DNA from: Vibrio comitans
Lineage (GTDB): Bacteria > Pseudomonadota > Gammaproteobacteria > Enterobacterales > Vibrionaceae
DNA length: 64,000 bases
Reading direction: 5' to 3'
Assembly (NCBI GenBank): GCA_024346835.1
Contig: AP024866.1
Location: forward strand, 2,232,001 to 2,296,000
Part shown: piece after piece, positions 39,124 to 48,318 of the stretch
Layout: every line of letters starts with the position of its first letter
How positions within the stretch are numbered: the first letter of the stretch is position 1
Made by a program: the position numbers and the translations under genes
The notes under the pieces: generated by a model
Seen by the model: the letters and a program-made list of their open reading frames with translations, nothing else
Told to the model about the DNA's origin: nothing
Databases searched by the model: none

Positions 39124-39153
39124 AAAAAGGATTGGCAAAAGCCAATCCTTTTT
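39124..39153. terminator. Bidirectional terminator between lacI-type gene and VOC gene
   Basis: 13-bp stem including A/T flanks (39124-39136 with 39141-39153) and an AAAA loop, T-runs on both strands, between two convergent genes. Confidence 0.88.
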
Positions 39154-39172
39154 ATCTCACTTACTTTGTAGA

Positions 39173-39658
39173 TTAAGAGTAATCAGAAGCGTAAGTTTCT
39201 TCATAAGTGTGTGAGTAAAGCTCAAACAAGTTGCCAAACGGGTCTTCTAGATACACCATTTTTTGAGGTTTGCTGTTGTCTTCTGGGTGGTAACGCATGA
39301 TGTCCATACGAACCTTACCGCCATATTGCTCTGTGCGAGCGATAGCACCTTCAAAGTCATCAGTTTGCAGACAGAAGTGGAAGATGCCTAGGCGAGAGAA
39401 GTCAACTTCGTGACGCTCTTGGCGCTCTTTCATTTCAAACATTTCAACACCGATACCGTCTGAAGTGACAAGGTGTGCAATATTAAAACCTTTAAAGCCT
39501 TCACCGAATACAGCGATACACATACGACCAATAGCGGTTTCGCGCTCTTCGATAACTTTAGTGTTGTTCATTACGATTTTTAGGCCTAGCGCTTTGGTGT
39601 AAAACTCAACCGCTTTGTCCATATCGCCAACCATGATGCCTACGTGATTCATTTTCAT
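39173..39658 (-). CDS. VOC (glyoxalase/bleomycin-resistance) family protein
   Basis: 161 residues with the two beta-alpha-beta-beta-beta modules of the vicinal oxygen chelate fold: the first begins MNHVGIMVGDMDKAVEFYTKALG, the second FHFCLQTDDFEGAIARTEQYGG and ends EDPFGNLFELYSH. Putative metal ligands are His (NHVG), Glu (VEMFE), His (FHFC) and Glu (NLFELY). Could be a lactoylglutathione lyase-like enzyme or a dioxygenase; substrate unknown. ATG 39658 follows GGAG; a TTG four codons upstream is less likely. Separated from galK by the gal terminator. Confidence 0.75.
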   Translation of the reverse strand: MKMNHVGIMVGDMDKAVEFYTKALGLKIVMNNTKVIEERETAIGRMCIAVFGEGFKGFNIAHLVTSDGIGVEMFEMKERQERHEVDFSRLGIFHFCLQTDDFEGAIARTEQYGGKVRMDIMRYHPEDNSKPQKMVYLEDPFGNLFELYSHTYEETYASDYS

Positions 39659-39771
39659 AATCTGCTCCAATCTCTTAGTAATTAGTTTCGTGTTTTGCGT
39701 CGATGGAGAGAGTATATGGAGAAGTTACCATTAATAAAAATTATTAGACTTTATTTAAATAATAAATTTAT

Positions 39772-39829
39772 GTTATAAAAAGAACTACTCTATCTGTTTC
39801 CTCTGTTCTCACAACGTTGCAGATAGAGT
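39772..39829 (-). terminator. Probable terminator of the gal operon
   Basis: Perfect 10-bp stem ACTCTATCTG (39787-39796) with CAGATAGAGT (39820-39829), 23-base loop, then AGTTCTTTTTAT on the minus strand; 35 bp past the galK stop. Confidence 0.65.
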
Positions 39830-39863
39830 GATTTAAGTTAAAAGAATCGATAAGGTATGCAGC

Positions 39864-41027
39864 CTAGCCTATCAATTCGACTAGGCCGGCACCCTGCTTA
39901 GCTTGGCAGACATAAATTGATTCTTTAAGGCCTGTTGCAGCTTCGTACTGTTGTTCAACAGAAGACATAACCTCATTAACTAGGCCTGGTGGAACCAATG
40001 CGACGATGCAACCACCAAAACCACCACCTGTCATACGAACACCACCAGCACTGCCCACAACATTTTTTACGATTTCAACTAGGGTATCAACTTCACCAAC
40101 AGTGATTTCAAAATCATCTCGCATAGAGGTGTGAGATTCAGCCATGAGTTCCCCCATGCGCTTCATATCACCTGCAATAAGCGCGTCACAGGCTTCTAGT
40201 GTGCGGTTGTTTTCGGTAATCACATGACGAGCGCGTTTAAATACCACCTCATCGAGCGAAGAGGCTTTCTCTTCTAATTGCTCAATCGTTACGTCGCGTA
40301 ACGCCTTAACCGAGAAAATACGAGCCGCCTCTTCACACTGTTCACGGCGAGTGTTGTATTCACTATCAACAAGTCCTCGCTTCTTATTGGAGTTGATAAT
40401 AACCACAGACATATCTGTAGGCATCGAAACACTCTTCGTTTCCAGACTACGACAATCTAAAAGCATTGCGTGGTTTTCACGGCCTTCTGCTGAGATCATT
40501 TGATCCATAATGCCGCAGTTACAGCCCACAAACTCGTTCTCGGCCTGTTGACCATTTAGAGCAATCTCAGCTTGACTGATCTCTAATTGATACAGGACTT
40601 TAAAGGTTTGTCCGATAACCACTTCAAGGGCCGCCGATGAACTTAGACCGGCTCCTTGCGGCACATTACCTGTTACCGAAATGTCCGCTCCCTTAAACTC
40701 ATAACCGCGCGCCAATAAACACTTCACTACGCCTCGAATGTAGTTGGCCCACATTTTGTCTTGCTGGAATACAATCTCTTCAGTGATATCGAATTCATCT
40801 ACCGCGTTGTCGTAATCAACTGATATCACACGCACGATATTGTCATCACGCCTGGCTGCTGCAACGACTGTTTGGTAGTTAATTGCACAAGGAAGAACGA
40901 AACCATCATTATAATCAGTGTGTTCACCAATCAAGTTCACTCGGCCTGGCGCTTGAATAATGTGAGTGGGTTTGTAGTTAAGTACCTGTTCGAATGAGGC
41001 TTTCACGTTTTGAATTAGTTCAGACAT
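39864..41027 (-). CDS. galK: Galactokinase
   Basis: 387-residue GHMP kinase phosphorylating galactose to galactose-1-phosphate. Signature [21 protein letters not shown] near residue 26, the ATP loop [21 protein letters not shown], and the C-terminal [17 protein letters not shown]. Length as usual (E. coli 382). ATG 41027. Third gene of galE-galT-galK, separated from galT by 76 bp without a clear terminator. Confidence 0.97.
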   Translation of the reverse strand: MSELIQNVKASFEQVLNYKPTHIIQAPGRVNLIGEHTDYNDGFVLPCAINYQTVVAAARRDDNIVRVISVDYDNAVDEFDITEEIVFQQDKMWANYIRGVVKCLLARGYEFKGADISVTGNVPQGAGLSSSAALEVVIGQTFKVLYQLEISQAEIALNGQQAENEFVGCNCGIMDQMISAEGRENHAMLLDCRSLETKSVSMPTDMSVVIINSNKKRGLVDSEYNTRREQCEEAARIFSVKALRDVTIEQLEEKASSLDEVVFKRARHVITENNRTLEACDALIAGDMKRMGELMAESHTSMRDDFEITVGEVDTLVEIVKNVVGSAGGVRMTGGGFGGCIVALVPPGLVNEVMSSVEQQYEAATGLKESIYVCQAKQGAGLVELIG

Positions 41028-41103
41028 AAGATTTTTCTCTAATTTTTATTTTTGAAAGCAACTGTTCTAGACCTGTGTAAATAAGTTGCTATTAATTGAG
41101 TTA

Positions 41104-42156
41104 TTACAGTTCTTTATAGTGCACATCACTGAGGTCACGAAGACGCTGCGCAGCCTGCTCTGCGGTAAGGTCGCGCTGGCTTTCCGCAAGCATCTCATAA
41201 CCCACCATAAACTTGCGTACAGTAGCACTGCGCAACAGTGGCGGATAAAACAGAGCATGCAATTGCCAATGATCTATGTCTGTACCCTCTTCAAAGAAAG
41301 GGGCATAGTGCCAGCCCATAGAGTAAGGGAATGAACACTGAAACAAGTTATCGTAGCGACTTGTGAGTTTCTTAATAGCTACAGCAAGATCATCACGTTG
41401 CGCATCAGTGAGTTCGCTCATACGGCGAATGTGCGTTTTCGGCAATAGCATGGTTTCAAAAGGCCATGCTGCCCAGTAAGGTACAACCGCAATCCAATGC
41501 TCAGTTTCAACAACCGTGCGAGAGCCATCTTTTATTTCAGCTTCAACATAATCCACCAGCAGGTTTGAGCCCTGTTGTAGATAATACTCTTTTAAATGCT
41601 TCTCTTTACGCTCAATCTCATTGGGCAAGAAGCTATTCGCCCAAATCTGACCATGAGGATGTGGCTGAGAACAGCCCATTGTTTCACCCTTATTCTCAAA
41701 AGCCTGCACCCATAAATACTCTTTGCCCAACTCTTCAATCTGCTGATCCCAAGTATCAATCATGCCTCTGATTTTTTGTACTGGTAATTCGGGCAGCGTC
41801 TTACTGTGATCTGGTGAAAAACAAATTACTCGACTCAAGCCTCTTACCCCTTGAGTCTTAAATAAAGGGTTATCTGATTGCGGAGCATCAGGCGAATCAG
41901 GCATTAAGGCCGCAAAATCATTACTAAACACATAGGTACCACCATAATCAGGGTTTTCATCACCGGATATGCGTGTATTGCTTGGACACAAAAAACACTC
42001 TTGATCGTAGCTAGGCAATTCCTGTGTCGATGGTTTCTCATCCTGCCCACTCCAAGGGCGTTTAGCACGGTGTGGCGAAACTAAAATCCACTGTCCTGTT
42101 AAAGGGTTATATCGACGATGAGGGTGATCTACTGGGTTAAATTCGATGTTTGACAT
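41104..42156 (-). CDS. galT: Galactose-1-phosphate uridylyltransferase
   Basis: 350 residues; transfers UMP from UDP-glucose to galactose-1-phosphate. The N-terminus [25 protein letters not shown] matches E. coli GalT, zinc ligands lie in CFLCP, and the active-site histidine is in [11 protein letters not shown]. The frame extends 17 codons upstream into galE, but ATG 42156 fits the family start. Eleven bases after the galE stop, so translationally close to it. Confidence 0.96.
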   Translation of the reverse strand: MSNIEFNPVDHPHRRYNPLTGQWILVSPHRAKRPWSGQDEKPSTQELPSYDQECFLCPSNTRISGDENPDYGGTYVFSNDFAALMPDSPDAPQSDNPLFKTQGVRGLSRVICFSPDHSKTLPELPVQKIRGMIDTWDQQIEELGKEYLWVQAFENKGETMGCSQPHPHGQIWANSFLPNEIERKEKHLKEYYLQQGSNLLVDYVEAEIKDGSRTVVETEHWIAVVPYWAAWPFETMLLPKTHIRRMSELTDAQRDDLAVAIKKLTSRYDNLFQCSFPYSMGWHYAPFFEEGTDIDHWQLHALFYPPLLRSATVRKFMVGYEMLAESQRDLTAEQAAQRLRDLSDVHYKEL

Positions 42157-42167
42157 TATTGCTCTCT

Positions 42168-43181
42168 TTATTCGTAACCTTGAGGATTTCGGGATTGCCA
42201 GTTCCAAGTGTCAGCGGTCATGGCTTCTACACTACGACTGGCTTTCCAACCCAATTCTCTCTGTGCCTTTTGTGTGCTCGCCCAACACTCTGCAATATCC
42301 CCTTGGCGACGAGGACAAATCTCGTAGGGCACAGGTTTACCGCAAGCCTTGGCAAATGCTTCAACCATTTCTAGTACGCTTGAGCCTTTACCCGTTCCTA
42401 AGTTGTAAACATGCAGTCCAGCTTTTTCACCGACCGCTTTTAATGCAGCTATGTGTCCATCAGCAAGATCCATAACGTGAATATAATCACGGACACCGGT
42501 GCCATCTGGCGTTGGATAATCATCACCAAACACCGCTAATTTTTCTCGACGTCCAACCGCTACCTGGGCAATAAATGGCATTAGATTATTTGGGATTCCT
42601 TGCGGATCTTCCCCAATAGTTCCCGTTGGGTGAGCCCCTACAGGGTTGAAGTAGCGCAGCAATGTAATGCTCCAGTCGCTTTCTGCTTCAAACAAATCAG
42701 ACAAACACTGCTCTACCATGTATTTACTGCGACCATACGGATTGGTCGTTGCGCCCGTTGGAGAATCTTCGGTGATAGGGACGAACTTAGGATCGCCATA
42801 TACGGTAGCTGAAGAACTAAATACAATGCTCTTCACTCCTGCTTTTCTCATAGCACGACACAGTACCAATGAACCGTTGACATTATTATCGTAATACTCG
42901 AGAGGCTTTGCTACGGACTCCCCTACTGCCTTTAAACCCGCAAAATGAATGACGGCAGCGATATCATGCTGTGAAAAGACACTATCTAAGAAGGCTTCAT
43001 CTCGGATATCTCCGAGATGAAATTTTGGCTTTGTATCAGTTAAAGCTGCGATACGTTGCAAGACTTCTTCTTTTGCATTGCAAAGATTATCGACGATGAT
43101 GGGCTCCATACCCGCCTGTATCATCTGCACGCAAGTATGGCTTCCTATATATCCTAAACCACCCGTAACAAGTACTTTCAC
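42168..43181 (-). CDS. galE: UDP-glucose 4-epimerase
   Basis: 337-residue SDR enzyme interconverting UDP-galactose and UDP-glucose. NAD-binding [17 protein letters not shown] at the start, catalytic Ser (SSSATVYG) and YxxxK as [12 protein letters not shown] 43181 is chosen because it gives the E. coli-like N-terminus and has GAGAGG six bases upstream; ten extra codons are open upstream. First gene of the operon; two GalR-type operators lie 85-180 bp upstream. No mutarotase (galM) gene is present here. Confidence 0.96.
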   Translation of the reverse strand: MKVLVTGGLGYIGSHTCVQMIQAGMEPIIVDNLCNAKEEVLQRIAALTDTKPKFHLGDIRDEAFLDSVFSQHDIAAVIHFAGLKAVGESVAKPLEYYDNNVNGSLVLCRAMRKAGVKSIVFSSSATVYGDPKFVPITEDSPTGATTNPYGRSKYMVEQCLSDLFEAESDWSITLLRYFNPVGAHPTGTIGEDPQGIPNNLMPFIAQVAVGRREKLAVFGDDYPTPDGTGVRDYIHVMDLADGHIAALKAVGEKAGLHVYNLGTGKGSSVLEMVEAFAKACGKPVPYEICPRRQGDIAECWASTQKAQRELGWKASRSVEAMTADTWNWQSRNPQGYE

Positions 43182-43266
43182 AGCAACCTCTCTGTACAAT
43201 AAATAACTCAACTGCCAATCAGTTTAGCAATCAATGACAGGATCGATCTGTGATCAATCTCAATTA

Positions 43267-43282
43267 GTGTAAACGTTTCCAC
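43267..43282. promoter_or_regulatory. GalR-type operator upstream of galE
   Basis: GTGTAAACGTTTCCAC, close to the E. coli GalR/GalS gal operator consensus (GTG-N-AA-N-CG-N-TT-N-CAC layout). It lies about 86 bp upstream of the galE start. Confidence 0.75.
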
Positions 43283-43343
43283 AAAAGTCACATCAAAGTA
43301 TCAAATAAGAGTCTTTTAGCGCTTATAAAACGGCCAGATATTA

Positions 43344-43359
43344 ATGTAAACGTTACCAC
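43344..43359. promoter_or_regulatory. Second GalR-type operator, galE/catB intergenic
   Basis: ATGTAAACGTTACCAC, 13 of 16 bases identical to the site at 43267-43282 and 77 bp from it. A pair at this distance would allow looping, as in the E. coli gal operon; it is also close upstream of the divergent acetyltransferase gene. Confidence 0.7.
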
Positions 43360-43447
43360 TCAAGTTCTTAAAGATGACACCCCTAAGACGTTGAAAGTCT
43401 AGGTTTTCCTCAGTACATTTAATCTATCAATGTAAGGAAGCAATAAA

Positions 43448-44083
43448 ATGGCCAACTATTTTGAAAACCCATTCATAGGGAAATCACTTAAACAGCAAGT
43501 CACCAACCCCAATATCATTGTCGGTGAACACAGCTATTATTCTGGCTATTATCATAAACACAGCTTTGATGACTGCGCTCGCTATTTATTACCGGATAGA
43601 GATGACGTCGATAAATTGATCATCGGTAGTTACTGCTCTATCGGTTCTGGAGCCGTATTTATGATGGCAGGGAATCAAGGCCACCAGCATCAATGGGCCA
43701 GTACATTTCCCTTTTTCTATCAAGATAACGAACATTTCTCAGATGCCAAAGACGGCTTTGAGCGCGCAGGAGATACCATCATTGGCAATGATGTATGGAT
43801 TGGTGCTGAAGCGATGATTATGAGCGGCGTAAAGGTTGGAGATGGTGCCATCATCGCCAGTCGTGCAGTAGTAACCAAGGATGTAGAAGCTTACTCCATT
43901 GTTGGGGCAAATCCTGCAAAACATATCCGCTATCGCTTCAACGAGGATCAGCGCGCCCAACTTATCGAAATGAAATGGTGGGAATGGAGCGAATTGCATA
44001 TCAAACGTGCGATGAAATTACTTTGCTCCTCTGATATCGAAGGCCTTTATGGGTACTGGAAAGAGAACATAGCAAGTGAGTAG
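43448..44083 (+). CDS. CatB-like xenobiotic O-acetyltransferase
   Basis: 211 residues of left-handed beta-helix (hexapeptide repeat) fold. Matches the type B chloramphenicol acetyltransferase pattern: NPFIGKSL opening, [39 protein letters not shown] with the expected catalytic histidine, [36 protein letters not shown] and [11 protein letters not shown]. Chromosomal members occur in many Vibrio; whether it confers chloramphenicol resistance cannot be told. ATG 43448 follows AAGGAAG. Divergent from galE. Confidence 0.85.
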   Translation: MANYFENPFIGKSLKQQVTNPNIIVGEHSYYSGYYHKHSFDDCARYLLPDRDDVDKLIIGSYCSIGSGAVFMMAGNQGHQHQWASTFPFFYQDNEHFSDAKDGFERAGDTIIGNDVWIGAEAMIMSGVKVGDGAIIASRAVVTKDVEAYSIVGANPAKHIRYRFNEDQRAQLIEMKWWEWSELHIKRAMKLLCSSDIEGLYGYWKENIASE

Positions 44084-44134
44084 TCCACGTTAAGAACAGG
44101 TCAATCGCCTTGGTGACTCTCTCTTAGTGACTAT

Positions 44135-45175
44135 CTATTCGGGCCAATTTGAGAATTCGACTCTCTCATCGGCAATATAGAACAATATTTCACCGCTTTT
44201 AATCACAGTACTGAACTTTTGATTAATATTGACCTCACCAGCCATATTACGACTACCAATAATCGTCGCCTCGAAGTTCTGTTTGAAATCTAAGAACACT
44301 TTTTCCAGTTCAAAATCGGGCACGCCTTGAGGCACAACAATACTGTATTGAGTCTGCCCCTTGTGGGCAGACACCAATTCACTGTGCACAAAGCTACTGC
44401 CAAAATCTATTACCGACTTGGCCAGCAATTCAGTTGAGAGGTTTGATATGCATTCTGCATTTGGATAGTGCGCCGAAAGGATCTGACATTTTACATCATC
44501 AACAAAGTGAGCAACTAAGTGCGCATTCGGGTTCAATCTAGCCACAAACAAAGAAATGGTTAATGTCATTTCATCGGTGTCCGTATCGACAACCAAGCAC
44601 GACGCTTTATCTATACTGGCTCGCTTTAAATCCTCTTCTTCAGTGAAGCTATGCGCATTAATAAACTCAACATCATCACCAAGTGGATTTTGTTCTTCTT
44701 GAACACTGACAAGCACAATTTTACGTTGCCTTTCTTCTCGCTTAAGCATTTGTACTAAATGTGGTGTTCTGTCTCGATTGTAGCCAATAATCACAATATG
44801 GTTGGTAAAATTCACGTTGTGTTTTCCTTTAAATTGACGAAACCAGAACGTCGAAAACGCACTGATCACCTTGCCGATAATGACACCAAACAAGCCTAGG
44901 GATAGAGGGATAACAAAGAAGGCCGTAAAAAGGCGACCATTTGGTGTAGAAGGTGACATGTCACCATATCCAACCGTTGAACCAGTAACAGCAAGAAAGT
45001 AAATGAAATCGACAAGCTGATCTGTGAGTGCATGCTCGCCAAGTATTCGGTAGCCCAAATAAACAAGCGTTGAATATGCAAATACCAAAAACAACGCATT
45101 GGTTTTCGCTAACACCAATGCATACCTCGACAGGTATTTATCCCACCAAATTAATAGCCGTTCTTTAACTGTCAC
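44135..45175 (-). CDS. Two-helix potassium channel with TrkA/RCK domain
   Basis: 346 residues. Two transmembrane helices near 25-45 and 95-118 flank a pore helix and the selectivity filter TVGYGD (about 70-75). The cytoplasmic part begins with an RCK/TrkA_N Rossmann segment (IVIIGYNRDRTPHLVQML) and ends with a TrkA_C-like region. Same plan as Kch/MthK channels; ligand gating is inferred from the RCK domain. ATG 45175. Convergent with the CatB-like gene; adjacent outer-membrane protein gene lies 42 bp upstream and may be a separate unit. Confidence 0.85.
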   Translation of the reverse strand: MTVKERLLIWWDKYLSRYALVLAKTNALFLVFAYSTLVYLGYRILGEHALTDQLVDFIYFLAVTGSTVGYGDMSPSTPNGRLFTAFFVIPLSLGLFGVIIGKVISAFSTFWFRQFKGKHNVNFTNHIVIIGYNRDRTPHLVQMLKREERQRKIVLVSVQEEQNPLGDDVEFINAHSFTEEEDLKRASIDKASCLVVDTDTDEMTLTISLFVARLNPNAHLVAHFVDDVKCQILSAHYPNAECISNLSTELLAKSVIDFGSSFVHSELVSAHKGQTQYSIVVPQGVPDFELEKVFLDFKQNFEATIIGSRNMAGEVNINQKFSTVIKSGEILFYIADERVEFSNWPE

Positions 45176-45217
45176 TCTTTACCCTGCTTTAATTTGCATA
45201 TCAAACGATTCGCAATA

Positions 45218-45778
45218 CTAGAACCAATGGTATACCGCAGATATCCCGTAGTAATTAATATCAGGTCCACCAATATCGTTATACCATGTGTACTCAGCAA
45301 TACCTGACCAGCTTTCATGGAATTGAAACTCAAGGCCGACGCCTAAATGAGGGGTCCAGCCTTGATCATCGCCAAAAGCATTTTCTCCGTTAGCTTTCCA
45401 TTCATACGCTTGAACGCCAACCTTACCGAAAATGGATAGGCGCTCAACTATTTCATAAGACCCCTTGGTGGTCAGATCTAAAGTCTTAGCCTCATACCTG
45501 CCCGATACATCTTTTAGATCCGCTTCACCTAAATCGTGATACCCCAACTCAAAAGCTAACCAAGGCAGCGCTTCGATGCCTAAGAAAATCCCCCAAGCAA
45601 ACGGAGAGTCATCCACATCAGTGATATCTGTTACCCCCGAACCCAAGTCCCCATAGTTGGCAGAGCCTAGTTTGACCCCAGCATAAAAATGAGAAAAGGT
45701 ACTATTGTCAGGTTCAATCGATAATGAAGGAAACGACATTGCAGCTAATAGCGGGAATACGAGAACGCTCTTATTCAT
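45218..45778 (-). CDS. Small outer-membrane beta-barrel (OmpA-membrane-domain-like)
   Basis: 186 residues: signal peptide MNKSVLVFPLLAAMSFPSLS, then an eight-stranded barrel pattern (FYAGVKLGSANYGD, PWLAFELGYHDLG, SIFGKVGVQAYEWKA, GWTPHLGVGLEFQF, WSGIAEYTWYND) ending GISAVYHWF. It resembles the OmpA transmembrane domain alone, without a peptidoglycan-binding domain. Function unknown. Unlinked by any obvious operon structure to the regulator upstream (233 bp gap). Confidence 0.75.
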   Translation of the reverse strand: MNKSVLVFPLLAAMSFPSLSIEPDNSTFSHFYAGVKLGSANYGDLGSGVTDITDVDDSPFAWGIFLGIEALPWLAFELGYHDLGEADLKDVSGRYEAKTLDLTTKGSYEIVERLSIFGKVGVQAYEWKANGENAFGDDQGWTPHLGVGLEFQFHESWSGIAEYTWYNDIGGPDINYYGISAVYHWF

Positions 45779-46011
45779 GCGCCAACACCCTTACACGCTC
45801 TAAAAACAATCATGATATTAGTACAACTAATACTAGACCTTGATTGTGATGAAATTGAGAAACACAGTCGTAAAAGTACTTAATCTAGAAATATTGATTT
45901 AAAAGTGTGACCAACTTAAAGGCGCAGTGAGCGATGTCTACATAACGAGAATAAGTAAAGTAACCACTTGAAATAAAAAGTATAATTTAGATTCTCGAAG
46001 GGAAAGTATTG

Positions 46012-46653
46012 CTATTTGGTCAGTGAGTAGTCATTCATTCGTGCGTACTTAATCGCATCATGACGCGAATGAACATTTAGTTTTTTGTATAGCTTATAGA
46101 TGTGGCTTTTTACCGTACTCTCCGAGAGGAACAATCGAGTAGCTATTTGCTGATTCGAAATCCCGTACGCGAGTAACTCTAGAATTTGTTTCTCTCTAGA
46201 AGTCAAATCAGAGTCATGTTGCTCTGCTGAAAGATCAGAACAGCGATAGCTAGAAACCAATCTCTCCATATACGGTCGAGGTAACCAAAGTCCTCCATTG
46301 AAAATGTATTCAATACTTTCATTGATATGTTCGACCATCGCATTCTTAAGAAGTACACCTTTTAGCAACTTCCAACGTAGAAGGTCTTCATCAAGTGGTG
46401 TAGCGGGCACGTTGTGCACCATAAGAGGCCAACTTAACATATCAAAGTCAGGCAAGATTTGTTTGCTATCGATATCACGCAAGTAGCTGTGCTCTATCAA
46501 AACTAAGTCCGCTACAAGGTTTTGGCTGTTGGCAATCGCTTCATCGGGCAGGCATGTATGTACATTGAGGTCCAGGTTAGTAGCAAGCTGTTTCTCTAAA
46601 AGACTAGTTTGCAGATTTTTCTCCGCAAGAATCAACAAAGTTCGTGTGTTCAT
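46012..46653 (-). CDS. CsgD/VpsT-like LuxR-family transcriptional regulator
   Basis: 213 residues: a receiver-like N-terminal domain without a clear phosphorylation Asp pattern (LVLIEHSYL where DxxxP would be), then a LuxR helix-turn-helix (LTSREKQILELLAYGISNQQIATRL, SESTVKSHIYKLYKKL). Between them is GGLWLPRPYMERL, where VpsT carries the c-di-GMP motif W[FLM][TS]R; here residues 123-126 read WLPR, so binding is uncertain. VpsT/CsgD proteins control biofilm matrix genes. Divergent from the secreted-protein cluster starting at 47193 across 540 bp, making it the likely regulator of that cluster (inferred). Confidence 0.85.
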   Translation of the reverse strand: MNTRTLLILAEKNLQTSLLEKQLATNLDLNVHTCLPDEAIANSQNLVADLVLIEHSYLRDIDSKQILPDFDMLSWPLMVHNVPATPLDEDLLRWKLLKGVLLKNAMVEHINESIEYIFNGGLWLPRPYMERLVSSYRCSDLSAEQHDSDLTSREKQILELLAYGISNQQIATRLFLSESTVKSHIYKLYKKLNVHSRHDAIKYARMNDYSLTK

Positions 46654-47192
46654 GATTAGTATTATTTGTGGCTCACACTACAACTCGAAAATGCCACCGC
46701 CTCACGATATTGGTTATTATTTGTACAGTAAATATAGTGTAAAGATCGTTTGTCTGATAGACAAAAAGATGAGCCTTGTATGAGAAACTAGCTTAATTCC
46801 TCATCTAAATTACTACCGATTTGAATGTCAGTTTACAACTTTATAGTCCACTAAAAGCGTCAACTCACTGTTATTGCAGGTAAACCTATCTCTCATACTT
46901 TACTTTAGAATCTTCTTAATTTAGTAAATTCTAAAGCTAAATCTAAGACTTATTCATACTTTTTTAACACCACTTTTCATACTCTAAGCAACCCTTACAG
47001 AAAACACCATAACCAACTGTTTTAATTGAATTTTATTGTATCATAATGGTTCCAAACGTCTGTTGTCCTTTCTCTCCCCCGAAACACCACTTTTGCTTAC
47101 CTATAATCTGATTGCTCTCGAGGAGAAGTGGGAGTGAAGGGGTATTTTGCAAACCCTCAAATTGGACGAACAAGGATAATGGGGTACTTATT
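46654..47192. promoter_or_regulatory. Long divergent control region between regulator and secreted-protein cluster
   Basis: 539 bp, AT-rich, no credible gene. A 9-bp inverted repeat CTTTAGAAT (46903-46911) with ATTCTAAAG (46928-46936), spacer 16, is near the middle. A GGGG tract lies nine bases before the ATG at 47193. Such long regions are typical of csgD/vpsT targets. Confidence 0.5.
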
Positions 47193-47963
47193 ATGACTTT
47201 CTATAAAACAAACGTAGCAATAGCTTTGGCGGCTATTTTATTGAGCGCTAACGCACTGGCAAAACCTGGAGGTTCTGGCGGACCGCAACAACAATCTGCT
47301 CCGTCAGAAAGTGTTGATGTCGATGACAACTACGTAAACGGTGGTAATAACAACAAACAATGGGAAGACAGCGCAAACATAGACATGCAAGGAAGTGGTA
47401 ACAATCACAACAATACTGATGACAACAGTAAAAGCCTAGATGTAACAGATAGCTTTAAACTTGACTCTGATATTGATGTTGATAAAAGCAACAACAGTAC
47501 TCATGATACAGACAACAGCAAAAGCCTAGATGTTGCTGACAGCTTTAAAGTTGACACTGATATTGATGTCGATAAAAGCAACAACAGTACTCATGATACA
47601 GACAACAGTAAAAACCTTGATATTGCTGACAGCTTTAACATTGATGCTGACGGAAGCACAAACAACAGCAACAACAGAACCTACGAATTAGACATAGATG
47701 CCACCTTTGTAGTAGCTACTTCAGAACTAAATGGTGAAGTTGATGAGAACGAAGTCGAAATTGGTAGTAGCGGTGCTGGTTATGACCGAGGACGCAAAGG
47801 GCCAAGTCGACCTTCAGCTTCTGGAGCAGTAAATTTACGTGCAGTCAACAGTGTTGATGGCATGAGAAATGTTGCGGGTATTACGTCTGTTGCTCAAAAT
47901 GCGGGTGCTAACTCATTGGTTCAACAATCTGTTAACACTAATGCGAGCATTATTCCTGAGTAA
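47193..47963 (+). CDS. Secreted Asp/Asn/Ser-rich repeat protein (putative matrix or amyloid-like subunit)
   Basis: 256 residues, no family assigned. Signal peptide MTFYKTNVAIALAAILLSANALA, then KPGGSGG and a very Asp/Asn/Ser-rich stretch. Residues 81-140 are two nearly identical 30-residue repeats (each LDV-x-DSFK-x-D-x-DIDVDKSNN-STHDTDNSK), with a degenerate third at 141-170. After a basic GRKGPSRPS linker, the C-terminus has GITSVAQNAGANSLVQQSVN, the motif shared with the next gene's product. ATG 47193 begins the signal peptide. First gene of a four-gene run with a C39 peptidase. Acidic repeats may bind calcium or form fibres (inference). Confidence 0.7.
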   Translation: MTFYKTNVAIALAAILLSANALAKPGGSGGPQQQSAPSESVDVDDNYVNGGNNNKQWEDSANIDMQGSGNNHNNTDDNSKSLDVTDSFKLDSDIDVDKSNNSTHDTDNSKSLDVADSFKVDTDIDVDKSNNSTHDTDNSKNLDIADSFNIDADGSTNNSNNRTYELDIDATFVVATSELNGEVDENEVEIGSSGAGYDRGRKGPSRPSASGAVNLRAVNSVDGMRNVAGITSVAQNAGANSLVQQSVNTNASIIPE

Positions 47964-47990
47964 GTAGCTTTACTCAGCTAGGAGTGAACT

Positions 47991-48314
47991 ATGCGTTGGA
48001 TAATGTGCACAATCAGTTTGATGTTAACCTTCTCTGTGCACGCGGATGAACTAATGTTACCTGATAGTGCAGTCGGCAATGAAGTCATGGAACAATCTAG
48101 AGGCAAGCAGTCCGTAGAACTGGATGTTACTAGCCTAGCTTCTGATATCGATGGTACTAGTAAAGGGAATGTGGCACGTCACACAGTGAGTGGTGACAAT
48201 ATTCTCTCCCCAGGTGCGTTTTCGGATAATTCGGGTATTTCTAGTGTTATTCAAAATACCGGTAATAACGTATTAATCCAGAATTCAACCGTCGTCAACC
48301 TGAGTATTGAATAG
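47991..48314 (+). CDS. Small secreted protein with shared C-terminal QN motif
   Basis: 107 residues. Signal peptide MRWIMCTISLMLTFSVHA, followed by an acidic segment with VMEQSRGKQS (Arg-Gly at 37-38) and a C-terminus reading GISSVIQNTGNNVLIQNSTV. The last motif matches the C-terminus of the preceding gene product and resembles Gln/Asn-spaced strands of amyloid subunits such as curli and Fap. ATG 47991 has TAGGAG at good spacing; 27 bp after the previous gene and four bp before the peptidase start, so clearly one operon. No named family recognised. Confidence 0.7.
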   Translation: MRWIMCTISLMLTFSVHADELMLPDSAVGNEVMEQSRGKQSVELDVTSLASDIDGTSKGNVARHTVSGDNILSPGAFSDNSGISSVIQNTGNNVLIQNSTVVNLSIE

Positions 48315-48318
48315 CAAC

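Noticed and set aside
43448..44083. Mobile resistance gene (catB cassette)
   Set aside because: No attC site, integrase or insertion sequence in the flanks; base composition looks like its neighbours, so a resident chromosomal gene is more likely.
46654..47192. Curli-type csgBAC/csgDEFG cluster near the CsgD-like regulator
   Set aside because: No CsgG lipoprotein, CsgA/CsgB repeats or CsgE/F are visible; the neighbours are a C39 peptidase, a barrel and unrelated secreted proteins.
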